Of a stretch of DNA of 18,894 nucleotides, positions 6,939 to 13,845 are shown piece after piece. The notes beneath the pieces were generated by a model that was given only the letters and a program-made list of their open reading frames with translations, had not been told where the DNA came from and did no database searches. The DNA is from JBBIKU01 sp037445245 (GTDB taxonomy: Bacteria > Chloroflexota > Anaerolineae > Anaerolineales > Anaerolineaceae). The DNA lies in NCBI GenBank assembly GCA_037445245.1, contig JBBIKU010000029.1:1-18894 (forward strand), written 5' to 3'. Position 1 is the stretch's first letter. The number at the start of each line of letters is the position of its first letter. A program made the translations under genes and the position numbers.

Positions 6939-7582
6939 CAGGGCACTCCAAACAGCCGCAGCAGGGTGATCAGCACCGGTCGGATGACCCACCCCAGGAT
7001 ATCCAGCCCGACCATCGGTCCCAGGAAGACGATCGCCAGCAGGATGATCGGACCGTAGGGACGGATGGTGCCCCAGAAACGAGCCAGCGAGGGCGGGAAG
7101 AAATAGGTGACGATCTTGTCCCCGTCCAGCGGTGCCAGGGGGATCAGGTTGAAGAGCATTAGCAGCAAGTTGATGGCGATAAACTCCCGTAGGAAGCCGT
7201 AGGGGGTGGGCAAGAGTCCGGCGGGATTGAGTTGAATAGGCACCAATCCCAGGCGCAATGGGATCGAAGCCACCAGTGCCAACAGCAGGTTTGAAAACGG
7301 ACCCGCCAGCGAGACCCACATCAACGCCGCCGGCGAGCGGCGTTGCAGAGCGTAGGGATTGACCGGCACCGGTCGCGCCCAGCCAAAACCGACGAACAGC
7401 AGCATTAGGCTGCCCATCAAGTCCAGGTGCGCCGCCGGGTTGAGCGTCAGGCGACCGTTGAGACGCGGCGTATCATCGCCGAAGGAATCGGCACTCCAGG
7501 CGTGGGCAAATTCGTGTACCGACAAAGACGTGACCAGGATCACAATTCTGGATAGAATAGTCTGTGCGCTCAATCCCAGCAT
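6938..7582 (-). CDS. M50 family site-2-type zinc metalloprotease
   Basis: Integral membrane intramembrane-type protease of 214 residues. The zinc motif HEFAH lies at 23-27 in the first membrane segment (SLSVHEFAHAW), and the third ligand is Asp153 in NLIPLAPLDGDK (145-156), as in the short, PDZ-less M50 group (YwhC/FpoR-like). About five or six hydrophobic segments are present: 10-30, 53-68, 85-110, 133-150, 170-190 and 193-210. ATG 7582 is chosen, with AGAGGTG just upstream; a TTG at 7597 would add five residues. It is first in the operon, driven by the divergent promoter at 7671-7699, and its stop overlaps the start of the TyrA-like gene. Substrates are unknown; members of this group cleave membrane-embedded regulators or remnant peptides. 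Confidence 0.9.
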   Translation of the reverse strand: MLGLSAQTILSRIVILVTSLSVHEFAHAWSADSFGDDTPRLNGRLTLNPAAHLDLMGSLMLLFVGFGWARPVPVNPYALQRRSPAALMWVSLAGPFSNLLLALVASIPLRLGLVPIQLNPAGLLPTPYGFLREFIAINLLLMLFNLIPLAPLDGDKIVTYFFPPSLARFWGTIRPYGPIILLAIVFLGPMVGLDILGWVIRPVLITLLRLFGVP

Positions 7583-7667
7583 TTCACCTCTAATCAAAAA
7601 CCTTCGCGGCTTACGGGAAGAAAAAAGTCATGACGGCAGCGCGCGTGCCCTGTGCCGTCAGCATCCG

Positions 7668-7702
7668 CATTGGATTATAACATGGGGTGGTATAATCCAG
7701 CC
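7668..7702. promoter_or_regulatory. Symmetrical divergent promoter
   Basis: TGGATTATA (7671-7679) and TATAATCCA (7691-7699) form a perfect 9-bp inverted repeat separated by 11 bases. Each arm carries a perfect TATAAT, one reading leftward (7679 to 7674, for the protease operon) and one rightward (7691-7696, for the DUF951 gene). The -35 zone of each promoter falls on the -10 box of the other. The rightward start would be near 7703, at the GTG of the DUF951 gene; the leftward start near 7667 leaves a leader of about 85 bases before 7582. The -35 hexamers are weak on both sides. Confidence 0.65.
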
Positions 7703-7912
7703 GTGCTCGTCGATCTTCAACTCAATGATGTGGTACGGCTGCGAAAAAAACATCCCTGCGGCGGGTTTGAATGGCGGGTGGTTCGGCTGGGGGCGGATAT
7801 TGGTTTGGAATGCAGTCAGTGCGGAAGGCGGATTATGCTTTCGCGGCGCGATCTAGCGCGGCGATTGAAAGCCATCCAGCCTCAAAACGACGATGGCAGA
7901 CGCCCGAACTGA
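7703..7912 (+). CDS. DUF951 family small protein
   Basis: Protein of 69 residues matching the DUF951 family, a small conserved bacterial protein of unknown function. Characteristic is LNDVVRLRKKHPCGGFEW (7-24), followed by VVRLGADIGLECSQCGRRI (26-44) with a CxxC pair and LSRRDLARRLK. The HPCG plus CxxC cysteines could bind a metal, but this is inference. The GTG start at 7703 lies exactly six bases after TATAAT (7691-7696), which points to a leaderless message. An upstream in-frame ATG at 7682 would place the -10 box inside the gene and adds residues not expected in the family. The gene overlaps the glycosyltransferase downstream by 20 bases. Confidence 0.85.
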   Translation: MLVDLQLNDVVRLRKKHPCGGFEWRVVRLGADIGLECSQCGRRIMLSRRDLARRLKAIQPQNDDGRRPN

Positions 7913-9032
7913 ACCCAAACGAATTGTGTTTATTTTTTCCGATACCGGCGGCGGGCATCGCAGCGCGGCGCAGGCGATCATCGAAGCCCTCGATTTGGAG
8001 TTTCCTAATCGTTTTGCGACCGAAATGATCGATATCTTCCGCCAGTATGCCCCGCCGCCGCTTGATCTGGCGCCGGATATCTATCCACCGCTCTCGCGTA
8101 CGCCCAAATTGTGGGAACTGGGTTACCGCATCAGCGACGGACCGCGCCGCATGCGCTGGCTTTACTCCACCATCTGGCCCTACATTCGTTCATCCATCAA
8201 CCGCCTGATTTCTGAAAATCCGTGCAGTTTGATCGTCTCGGTGCACCAGCTAACCAACGCTCCGGTGGTGCGCGCCCTGCGCCACCACAATGTGCCCTTC
8301 GTGACGGTGGTGACCGACATGGTGACCACTCATGCCTCGTGGTACGATGCCCGCGCCAATTTGGTGATCGTGCCGACCGAAGCTGCCAGGCAGCGCGGCA
8401 TCAGCCTCGGGCTGCGCGCGGAACAGATGCCGGTGGCAGGTCTGCCGGTGGCTGAACGCTTCTGCCAGCCAGCCGGTGATCGGACTCTGCTGCGTCAAAA
8501 ACTGGGCTGGTTGCCCGATCTGCCGGTCATCCTGCTGGTGGGCGGGGGCGAAGGCATGGGACCACTGGAGCAGGTGGCTCAAGCCATTGACCGCCTCAAG
8601 CCTAAAGCCGCCCTGATGGTCGTCGCCGGCAGAAACCGCGCTTTGGAAGCACGCCTGGAAAGAAAAACCTGGCAAATTCCCACCCGGGTGTACGGCTTCG
8701 TGGATGCCATGCCTGATTTTATGCGCGCCGCCGATATCCTGGTGACCAAAGCCGGTCCGGGCACAATCAGCGAAGCCTTCATTGCTGGTCTACCGATGAT
8801 ACTTTACAGCCGTATGCCCGGGCAGGAGGACGGCAACGTCATCTACGTGGTCAATGAAGGTGCCGGTGTGTGGGCTCCGTCCGCCGAATCGGCTGCTGCG
8901 GCGGTTCAGACCTGGCTCAAACACCCCGCCCAATTGGATCGGGCAGCCCAAGCCTGCCGGCGCCTGGCGCGCCCGCAGGCTTCGCGCCAGATTGCTCGCT
9001 TATTGGCTGCGCAGATCGAAGCGAGCGCTTGA
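7893..9032 (+). CDS. GT28-type lipid glycosyltransferase (MGDG synthase/UgtP-like)
   Basis: Glycosyltransferase of 379 residues that probably transfers a sugar from a UDP-sugar to diacylglycerol at the inner face of the membrane, making glycolipid. The N-terminal acceptor domain opens with FIFSDTGGGHRSAAQAI (13-29), the glycine-rich motif of MGDG synthases and UgtP. The C-terminal donor domain has VGGGEGMGPL (216-225), VTKAGPGTISEA (284-295) and the QEDGN motif (311-315), which corresponds to the QExGN sugar-nucleotide-binding motif. There is no membrane span, as is normal for these peripheral enzymes. The start at 7893 overlaps the DUF951 gene by 20 bases and has no strong ribosome site. The sugar (glucose or galactose) and whether it acts processively cannot be told. 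MurG is excluded by the motifs. Confidence 0.87.
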   Translation: MADARTEPKRIVFIFSDTGGGHRSAAQAIIEALDLEFPNRFATEMIDIFRQYAPPPLDLAPDIYPPLSRTPKLWELGYRISDGPRRMRWLYSTIWPYIRSSINRLISENPCSLIVSVHQLTNAPVVRALRHHNVPFVTVVTDMVTTHASWYDARANLVIVPTEAARQRGISLGLRAEQMPVAGLPVAERFCQPAGDRTLLRQKLGWLPDLPVILLVGGGEGMGPLEQVAQAIDRLKPKAALMVVAGRNRALEARLERKTWQIPTRVYGFVDAMPDFMRAADILVTKAGPGTISEAFIAGLPMILYSRMPGQEDGNVIYVVNEGAGVWAPSAESAAAAVQTWLKHPAQLDRAAQACRRLARPQASRQIARLLAAQIEASA

Positions 9033-9069
9033 GGCGGTGGGCTGGGGGTGCGGCAATCCGGTTTTGCCG

Positions 9070-9075
9070 TATAAT
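9070..9075 (+). promoter_or_regulatory. -10 box for leaderless tsaE transcript
   Basis: A perfect TATAAT lies six bases before the ATG of tsaE at 9082, so the expected start point coincides with the A of the ATG. No good -35 hexamer was found. The same GTATAATC string and the same six-base gap occur before the DUF951 gene. Confidence 0.5.
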
Positions 9076-9081
9076 CGGAGT

Positions 9082-9576
9082 ATGCCGATCCTTAACGCCA
9101 ACACACTAGAGTTCGTTAGCCGCAGCCCGGACCAGACCCGCCGTCTGGGGATGCGCCTGGGCGCCTTGCTCCAGCGCGGCGATGTAATCTGCCTGGCGGG
9201 CGATTTGGGATCGGGTAAGACCACCCTTGTGCAAGGGATTGGGCACGGCTGGGGATCGCCGGACACCGTCATCAGCCCTACCTTTATCCTGGTCAACACC
9301 TATTACAAGCTGGGCGGGGACAGGTTGTACCATTTGGATGCCTACCGTTTGACGAACGCTCGCCAGGCGGAGGAGCTGGATATTGTCCCTCTGGTGGAGG
9401 ATGGTATCTTGGTGGTGGAATGGGCGGAACGAATTAAGGAAGTGCTGCCGCCGCAAAGATTATGGATTGAAATGCAGTGGGTTGCTGACGAACAGCGCAA
9501 TCTGATTTTCAAGCCGAGCGGCGAGCGTAATCAGAGTATAGTCTCTGAGTTTCGCAAACGGGCGTTTGGAGGTTGA
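9082..9576 (+). CDS. tsaE: tRNA threonylcarbamoyladenosine biosynthesis ATPase TsaE
   Basis: Cytoplasmic P-loop ATPase of 164 residues, partner of TsaB and TsaD in forming threonylcarbamoyladenosine at position 37 of ANN-decoding tRNAs. Walker A is AGDLGSGKTT (39-48), then SPTFILVNTY, LYHLDAYR and the Walker-B-like VVEWAER, all family hallmarks. The length is typical. ATG 9082 is chosen because a perfect TATAAT sits six bases upstream and the frame upstream (from 8854) overlaps the glycosyltransferase gene. The stop lies two bases before the GTG of tsaB, so tsaE, tsaB and rimI are one transcript. The tsaD gene is not in the window. Confidence 0.93.
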   Translation: MPILNANTLEFVSRSPDQTRRLGMRLGALLQRGDVICLAGDLGSGKTTLVQGIGHGWGSPDTVISPTFILVNTYYKLGGDRLYHLDAYRLTNARQAEELDIVPLVEDGILVVEWAERIKEVLPPQRLWIEMQWVADEQRNLIFKPSGERNQSIVSEFRKRAFGG

Positions 9577-9578
9577 GC

Positions 9579-10247
9579 GTGTTACTGGCGGTGGATACCT
9601 CTACCCGCTGGATCGGCTTGGCGTTGTATGATAGCGCTCAGGTCATCGCCGAAACCGTCTGGCGCAGCCGCAATCATCACACCGTTGAACTGGCGCCGGC
9701 GATTGCTTCTTTGCTGTCGAGCAACGGTTTGAAGCCGCAACAATTGCAAGGGCTGGCGGTGGCGCTCGGTCCGGGCGCCTTTACCAGTCTGCGCATCGGG
9801 CTGGCGCTCGTCAAAGGGATGGCGCTGACCCTACGAATCCCGGTGGTGGGTGTTCCTACGCTGGATGTGCTGGCGGCGGCGCAGCCGCTGCAAGAAATTC
9901 CGTTGGTGGCGTTGCTTCACGTCGGGCGCAACCGTATGGCGGCCAACTGGTATAGCGCCGAGAACGGCACGTGGGTCGCTCAGAGCACGTGCGAGCTGCT
10001 GACACTGGAAGAACTGGCAAAACGCATCACCTCCCCCACCCTGGTGTGCGGTGAGTTGGATGCCGAAGCGCGCCAGGTTTTAGGGCGCAAGCGCCGCAAC
10101 GTGGTGCTGGCTTCGCCGGCATTTTCGCTGCGCCGCCCTGCCTTTTTGGCGGAGCGGGCATGGGCACGTTGGACTGTCGGGCAGGTTGATGACCCTTTGC
10201 AGATGGAGCCGATCTACCTGCATTCGGCAGCGTCCGCAACACTGTGA
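9579..10247 (+). CDS. tsaB: tRNA threonylcarbamoyladenosine biosynthesis protein TsaB
   Basis: Cytoplasmic protein of 222 residues with an ASKHA-type fold that forms the heterodimer core with TsaD for t6A synthesis. It opens LLAVDTSTRWIGLALY (2-17), and LGPGAFTSLRIGLALVKG (about 66-83) matches the family motif GPGSFTGLRIG with S to A and G to S changes. GTG 9579 is preferred over TTG 9573 because GGAGG at 9568-9572 is six bases upstream. The last bases overlap rimI as GTGA. The C-terminal domain is short and variable, as in other TsaB proteins. Confidence 0.92.
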   Translation: MLLAVDTSTRWIGLALYDSAQVIAETVWRSRNHHTVELAPAIASLLSSNGLKPQQLQGLAVALGPGAFTSLRIGLALVKGMALTLRIPVVGVPTLDVLAAAQPLQEIPLVALLHVGRNRMAANWYSAENGTWVAQSTCELLTLEELAKRITSPTLVCGELDAEARQVLGRKRRNVVLASPAFSLRRPAFLAERAWARWTVGQVDDPLQMEPIYLHSAASATL

Positions 10248-10780
10248 CCCCTGAGGTGGCTCTTGCCGTGGATGTGATCGTTCGAGCGATGAAGTTGCAG
10301 GATCTGGACCGCGTGTACGCCATCGAACGGCAGTCCTTCAGCCTGCCCTGGCCCGAACGTTCTTTTCGTTTCGAGTTGGATGAGAATCCCAACAGTCGTC
10401 TGTGGGTGGCTGAAGTCCGCCAGCCGGAGGGTAATCGGGCGGTGGTGGGCATGCTGGTGATGTGGGTGGTGGTGGATGAAGCGCATATCGGCACCTTCGC
10501 CATCCATCCTGCCTATCGCCAGAAGGGGATCGCAACCAGGCTGCTGGCGCACGTTCTGATCAAAGTGGGTGAAGCGGGCGTTCGGCGTGTTTTTTTGGAG
10601 GTGCGGCGCAGCAATCAAGCCGCACAAAATCTTTATAAGCGCTTTGGTTTTGTGGTGGAGGGGGTGCGGCGTGGCTATTACCGCGACAGTGGTGAAGATG
10701 CGTTGTTGATGTCGCTCGATCCGTTGCAGGCGGATGTGCTGCGCCGGCAGGAATATTCTGACCCCGGACAGTCATCCTGA
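10244..10780 (+). CDS. rimI: RimI-like GNAT N-acetyltransferase
   Basis: GNAT acetyltransferase of 178 residues, of the group that acetylates the N-terminus of ribosomal protein S18. The opening VIVRAMKLQDLDRVYAIERQ and SLPWPERSF (about 33-41) are typical of RimI. The acetyl-CoA pyrophosphate loop is RQKGIA in HPAYRQKGIATRLL (about 88-101). LEVRRSNQAAQNLYKRFGF (about 118-136) is the conserved motif B with Asn and Tyr. The GTG start overlaps the TGA of tsaB as GTGA. The C-terminal tail after SLDPL (about 157-178) is longer than usual, and its last codons and stop fall in a GTCATCCTGAGC sequence that resembles a dispersed repeat. Position after tsaE-tsaB supports the name. Confidence 0.88.
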   Translation: MTPEVALAVDVIVRAMKLQDLDRVYAIERQSFSLPWPERSFRFELDENPNSRLWVAEVRQPEGNRAVVGMLVMWVVVDEAHIGTFAIHPAYRQKGIATRLLAHVLIKVGEAGVRRVFLEVRRSNQAAQNLYKRFGFVVEGVRRGYYRDSGEDALLMSLDPLQADVLRRQEYSDPGQSS

Positions 10781-10816
10781 GCTCCGCTGGCGAAATCTTC
10801 GCTCGCAGGGCGAATT
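10771..10816 (+). repeat. Possible relic of a GTCATCCTGAGC-type dispersed repeat
   Basis: GTCATCCTGAGC (10771-10782), then GGCGAAATCTTCGC (10789-10802; GCGAA/TTCGC hairpin with a three-base loop) and CGCAGGGCGAA resemble, from memory, the short interspersed elements with TCATCCTGAGCG and GAAGGATCT found between genes in many bacteria. Only one degenerate copy is in the window, so this is tentative. Its TGA is the stop codon of rimI. Confidence 0.3.
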
Positions 10817-10865
10817 GTTGTTACAATGCTTTCTGCAGGCAAAAAAACGTTTTTGGAGGTTTGTT

Positions 10866-11525
10866 GTGCAACCGGCTGCGATATTGGATGAGGTTGCCCG
10901 CCAGGTGGCGGGCTGTACGCGGTGCGCCTTGCACCACTCGCGCAAGCTCGCCGTACCCGGAGAAGGACCGGCAGACAGCCGCATCGTGTTGATCGGAGAG
11001 GGTCCCGGCTTCTATGAAAACGAGCAGGGGCGTCCTTTCGTGGGACCGGCAGGTAAGTTCCTGGATGAATTGTTGGAAAGCGGCGGGCAACGCCGGCAGG
11101 ACGTTTTTATCACCAACGTGGTAAAATGCCGTCCGCCGGGAAACCGCGACCCGCAACCGGAGGAACTGGAAGCCTGTTCGCACTATCTGGAGCGCCAGAT
11201 CGAAACGATTAACCCCGCCATCATCATCACCCTCGGGCGTTATTCGATGGCTCGCTTTTTCAACAACGCCAAGATCAGCGCCATTCATGGACAGGCGCGC
11301 TGGGTGCGGGGACGCCTGGTCGTCCCCATGTATCACCCGGCAGCGGCGTTGCACCAGCCGTCCCTAAAAGCGACATTGCAGCAGGATTTCGCGAATCTGC
11401 CGAAATGGCTCGAACAGGTGGTGCGGGAACGTTCCCAGCAATCCCGCTTAAGCGAGCCGGTTGCGGAAGAGATTGAGGAAAGCGATCGCCAGGCGGACGA
11501 CGCCACCCAACCGAGTTTGTTTTGA
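10866..11525 (+). CDS. Uracil-DNA glycosylase, family 4 ([4Fe-4S])
   Basis: DNA-repair enzyme of 219 residues that removes uracil from DNA. Four cysteines at 17, 20, 88 and 104 have the CxxC-X(n)-C-X15-C spacing that binds the iron-sulphur cluster in family 4 enzymes. Motif 1 is GEGPGFYENEQGRPFVGPAG (44-63); family 4 has GEAPG/GEGPG followed by the glutamate. Motif 2 is MYHPAAAL (155-162) with His157. The frame is open upstream from 10734, but GTG 10866 has GGAGG (10855-10859) six bases before it, and a TACAAT box at 10822-10827 could serve as its own -10. The C-terminal tail (about 190-219) is acidic and probably disordered. It sits between rimI and the sugar dehydrogenase, from which it is separated by only 20 bases. 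Confidence 0.92.
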   Translation: MQPAAILDEVARQVAGCTRCALHHSRKLAVPGEGPADSRIVLIGEGPGFYENEQGRPFVGPAGKFLDELLESGGQRRQDVFITNVVKCRPPGNRDPQPEELEACSHYLERQIETINPAIIITLGRYSMARFFNNAKISAIHGQARWVRGRLVVPMYHPAAALHQPSLKATLQQDFANLPKWLEQVVRERSQQSRLSEPVAEEIEESDRQADDATQPSLF

Positions 11526-11545
11526 TGGGTCAAGGATATCATCTC

Positions 11546-12868
11546 ATGGACAATACCATTCAAGAAGCGCTGATCAAGAAACTCGAATCGAAAACCGCAC
11601 AGCTTGTCATCCTGGGATTGGGATACGTGGGCTTGCCGCTGGCGGTCGTTTTTGCCGAAGCTGGGTTCAATGTCATTGGAGTTGACACGGATCAAAACAA
11701 AGTCGAGACCCTGGAGCAGGGGAAAAGTTACGTTGGCGACGTTACTTCGGAACAGGTGGCAGCGTTGATTGCCGCCGGTAGGCTGCGCGCCACTACCGAT
11801 TTTAGTGTGCTGCGCCAGGCAGATGCGGTCAGCATCTGTGTGCCGACACCCTTGCGCAAAACGGGCGATCCCGATTTGTCTTATATTCTCGCGGCGACCG
11901 AGTCGCTGGCGCCGCACCTTCACCCTGGCATGGTGGTGGTGCTCGAGTCCAGCACCTATCCGGGCACCACCCGCGAGCTGGTGTTGCCCCACCTGTGCGA
12001 GCACAGCGTGTTGGAGGTCGGGCGCGATTTCTTCCTGGCGTTTTCTCCCGAACGCGTCGACCCCGGGCGCAAGGATTGGACTACGTTCAACACCCCCAAG
12101 GTGGTGGGCGGCATCACCCCCGCCTGCTGCCAGGTTTCGGAGGTGTGGTACAACCAGGCGCTGCAAACGGTGGTGACTGTCTCGTCCACTGAGGTGGCTG
12201 AAATGGCGAAGTTGCTCGAGAACACCTTTCGCATGATCAACATCGGTCTGGTCAACGAGCTGGCGCTGATGTGCGACCGGCTCGGCATCGACGTGTGGGA
12301 GGTGATCGACGCCGCCGCCACCAAACCTTTTGGATATATGAAATTTACTCCCGGACCGGGGCTGGGCGGGCACTGCATCCCGATCGACCCGCTTTATCTC
12401 TCGTGGAAACTACGTTCGCTCAATTACACCGCCCGTTTCATCGAGCTGGCTTCAGAGATCAACACCGGCATGCCGCGCTTTGTGGTTGGCAAGGTACAGG
12501 ACATCCTCAACGAGCACCGCCTGCCGCTCAAAGGCAGCCGCGTGCTGGTGTTGGGCGCGGCTTACAAGCCGGATATCGATGACCTGCGCGAGTCGCCGGC
12601 GTTGGATGTGATCGGGCTGCTACGGCAGAAGGGCGCTGTGGTCGATTACCATGACCCCCACATCCCGGTCATCGCCCACGAGGAATGGAACATGCGCTCG
12701 GTGCCTGACCTGATGAAAGCGGTTGCGGCTTCGGATTGCGTGGTGATCATCACCCACCACGCCATCTACGATTACCCGGCGATCCTTAAGGCAGCCCGAA
12801 GGATCGTCGATACCCGCAACGCCCTCGGCACGCTGGGACGCGATAATCCCAAAGTGGTGAGGCTTTAA
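11546..12868 (+). CDS. Nucleotide sugar dehydrogenase (UDP-GlcNAc 6-dehydrogenase, WbpA/WecC-like)
   Basis: Cytoplasmic NAD-dependent enzyme of 440 residues that oxidises the C6 hydroxyl of a UDP-sugar to a carboxylate. The Rossmann motif is VILGLGYVGLPLA (21-33), and the catalytic cysteine is Cys277 in GLGGHCIPIDPLYLSWK. The Lys/Asn residues of the central domain and the C-terminal domain with GAAYKPDIDDLRESPAL are present. The combination GGHCIPIDP and FIELASEIN points to the UDP-GlcNAc/UDP-ManNAc group rather than UDP-glucose dehydrogenase, but this is by recollection of family patterns. ATG 11546 has AAGGA nine bases before it; ATG 11525 overlaps the uracil glycosylase stop as TGATG and would add seven residues. 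The stop overlaps the epimerase ATG as TAATG. Confidence 0.88.
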   Translation: MDNTIQEALIKKLESKTAQLVILGLGYVGLPLAVVFAEAGFNVIGVDTDQNKVETLEQGKSYVGDVTSEQVAALIAAGRLRATTDFSVLRQADAVSICVPTPLRKTGDPDLSYILAATESLAPHLHPGMVVVLESSTYPGTTRELVLPHLCEHSVLEVGRDFFLAFSPERVDPGRKDWTTFNTPKVVGGITPACCQVSEVWYNQALQTVVTVSSTEVAEMAKLLENTFRMINIGLVNELALMCDRLGIDVWEVIDAAATKPFGYMKFTPGPGLGGHCIPIDPLYLSWKLRSLNYTARFIELASEINTGMPRFVVGKVQDILNEHRLPLKGSRVLVLGAAYKPDIDDLRESPALDVIGLLRQKGAVVDYHDPHIPVIAHEEWNMRSVPDLMKAVAASDCVVIITHHAIYDYPAILKAARRIVDTRNALGTLGRDNPKVVRL

Positions 12869-13845
12869 TGGCAAGGATTTTGGTTACCGGGGCAGCCGGT
12901 TTTATCGGACAGCGCGTGTGTCAGGAATTGCTGGCTGATGATCATGAAGTGATCGGGGTGGACAACCTCAATGACGCCTACGACGTGCGCCTCAAACACT
13001 GGCGTTTGAACCGCCTCAAAGATCAGGCGGGCTTCCTGTTTTATCAACAAGATATCTGTGATTACGGCGGGTTGGAGAAGGCGTTCGCCGCCCACGCCCC
13101 GTATGATGCCGTCATCAACCTGGCTGCCCGTGCCGGCGTGCGTTATAGCGTCGAGAACCCCTGGGCGTATCTGGAAACGAACGCCAACGGCGCCCTGAAC
13201 CTGCTGGAGCTTTCCCGCCGTCACCGCGTGCCCAAGTTTGTGCTGGCTTCCACTTCCAGCATCTACGGGGCAGACGCGCCCTTACCCACACCCGAAGACG
13301 CCGATAGTGATCATCCTTTACAACCCTATGCCGCCAGCAAAAAAGGCGCCGAAGCCATGTGTCACGTCTACCACTTTTTGTACGGGCTGGATGTGACCAT
13401 CTTCCGTTATTTCACCGTTTACGGTCCCGCCGGCAGACCTGACATGGTCATGTTTCGCTTCATCCAGTGGATTTGTGAGGGCAAACCGGTGCGTCTGAAC
13501 GGCAGCGGCGAACAGACGCGCGGCTTCACTTATGTTGACGACATTGCCCGCGGCACCATCCTCGGGATTAAACCGCTCGGGTTCGAGGTGATCAACTTGG
13601 GTGGGCATGAGACAATCAGCATCAATCAGATGATTTCGCAACTGGAAACGCTGATCGGCAGGCAGGCGCAGATCGAATTCCTTGCGGCGCACCCGGCGGA
13701 CATGTCTGCCAATTGGGCAAAGATCGAGAAAGCCGCCCGCCTGTTGGGCTGGCAACCGCAGGTTGCGCTTGCCGAGGGTGTGCGCCGCACGGTCGAATGG
13801 TATCTGGCTGAACGGGAATGGGCGAGCCAGATTCTCACTCCATGA
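12868..13845 (+). CDS. NAD-dependent nucleotide sugar epimerase (UDP-uronate 4-epimerase-like)
   Basis: Cytoplasmic extended short-chain dehydrogenase of 325 residues. The NAD motif GAAGFIG lies at 8-14, the catalytic pair Tyr154 and Lys158 in YAASKKGAE, and the serine/threonine in STSSIYG (about 127-133). VDNLNDAYDVRLKHWRL, ARAGVRYSVENP and FRYFTVYGPAGRPDM are the pattern of UDP-glucuronate 4-epimerases and relatives. With the dehydrogenase just upstream it would convert UDP-GlcA or UDP-GlcNAcA to the galacto form. A 1-base overlap on each side of the pair (TAATG at the start) and ATGA at the end into the flippase show a single transcript. The exact substrate is uncertain; a 4,6-dehydratase is less likely. 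Confidence 0.85.
   Translation: MARILVTGAAGFIGQRVCQELLADDHEVIGVDNLNDAYDVRLKHWRLNRLKDQAGFLFYQQDICDYGGLEKAFAAHAPYDAVINLAARAGVRYSVENPWAYLETNANGALNLLELSRRHRVPKFVLASTSSIYGADAPLPTPEDADSDHPLQPYAASKKGAEAMCHVYHFLYGLDVTIFRYFTVYGPAGRPDMVMFRFIQWICEGKPVRLNGSGEQTRGFTYVDDIARGTILGIKPLGFEVINLGGHETISINQMISQLETLIGRQAQIEFLAAHPADMSANWAKIEKAARLLGWQPQVALAEGVRRTVEWYLAEREWASQILTP

Noticed and set aside
6939..7319. N-terminal extension of the TyrA-like frame to 7319
   Set aside because: This stretch lies inside the M50 protease gene, and its residues look like frame shadow. ATG 6938 with TGATG overlap is the natural start.
11333..12373. 346-codon open frame on the minus strand
   Set aside because: It is the shadow of the sugar dehydrogenase; composition is rich in His/Gln/Arg and no motif is seen.
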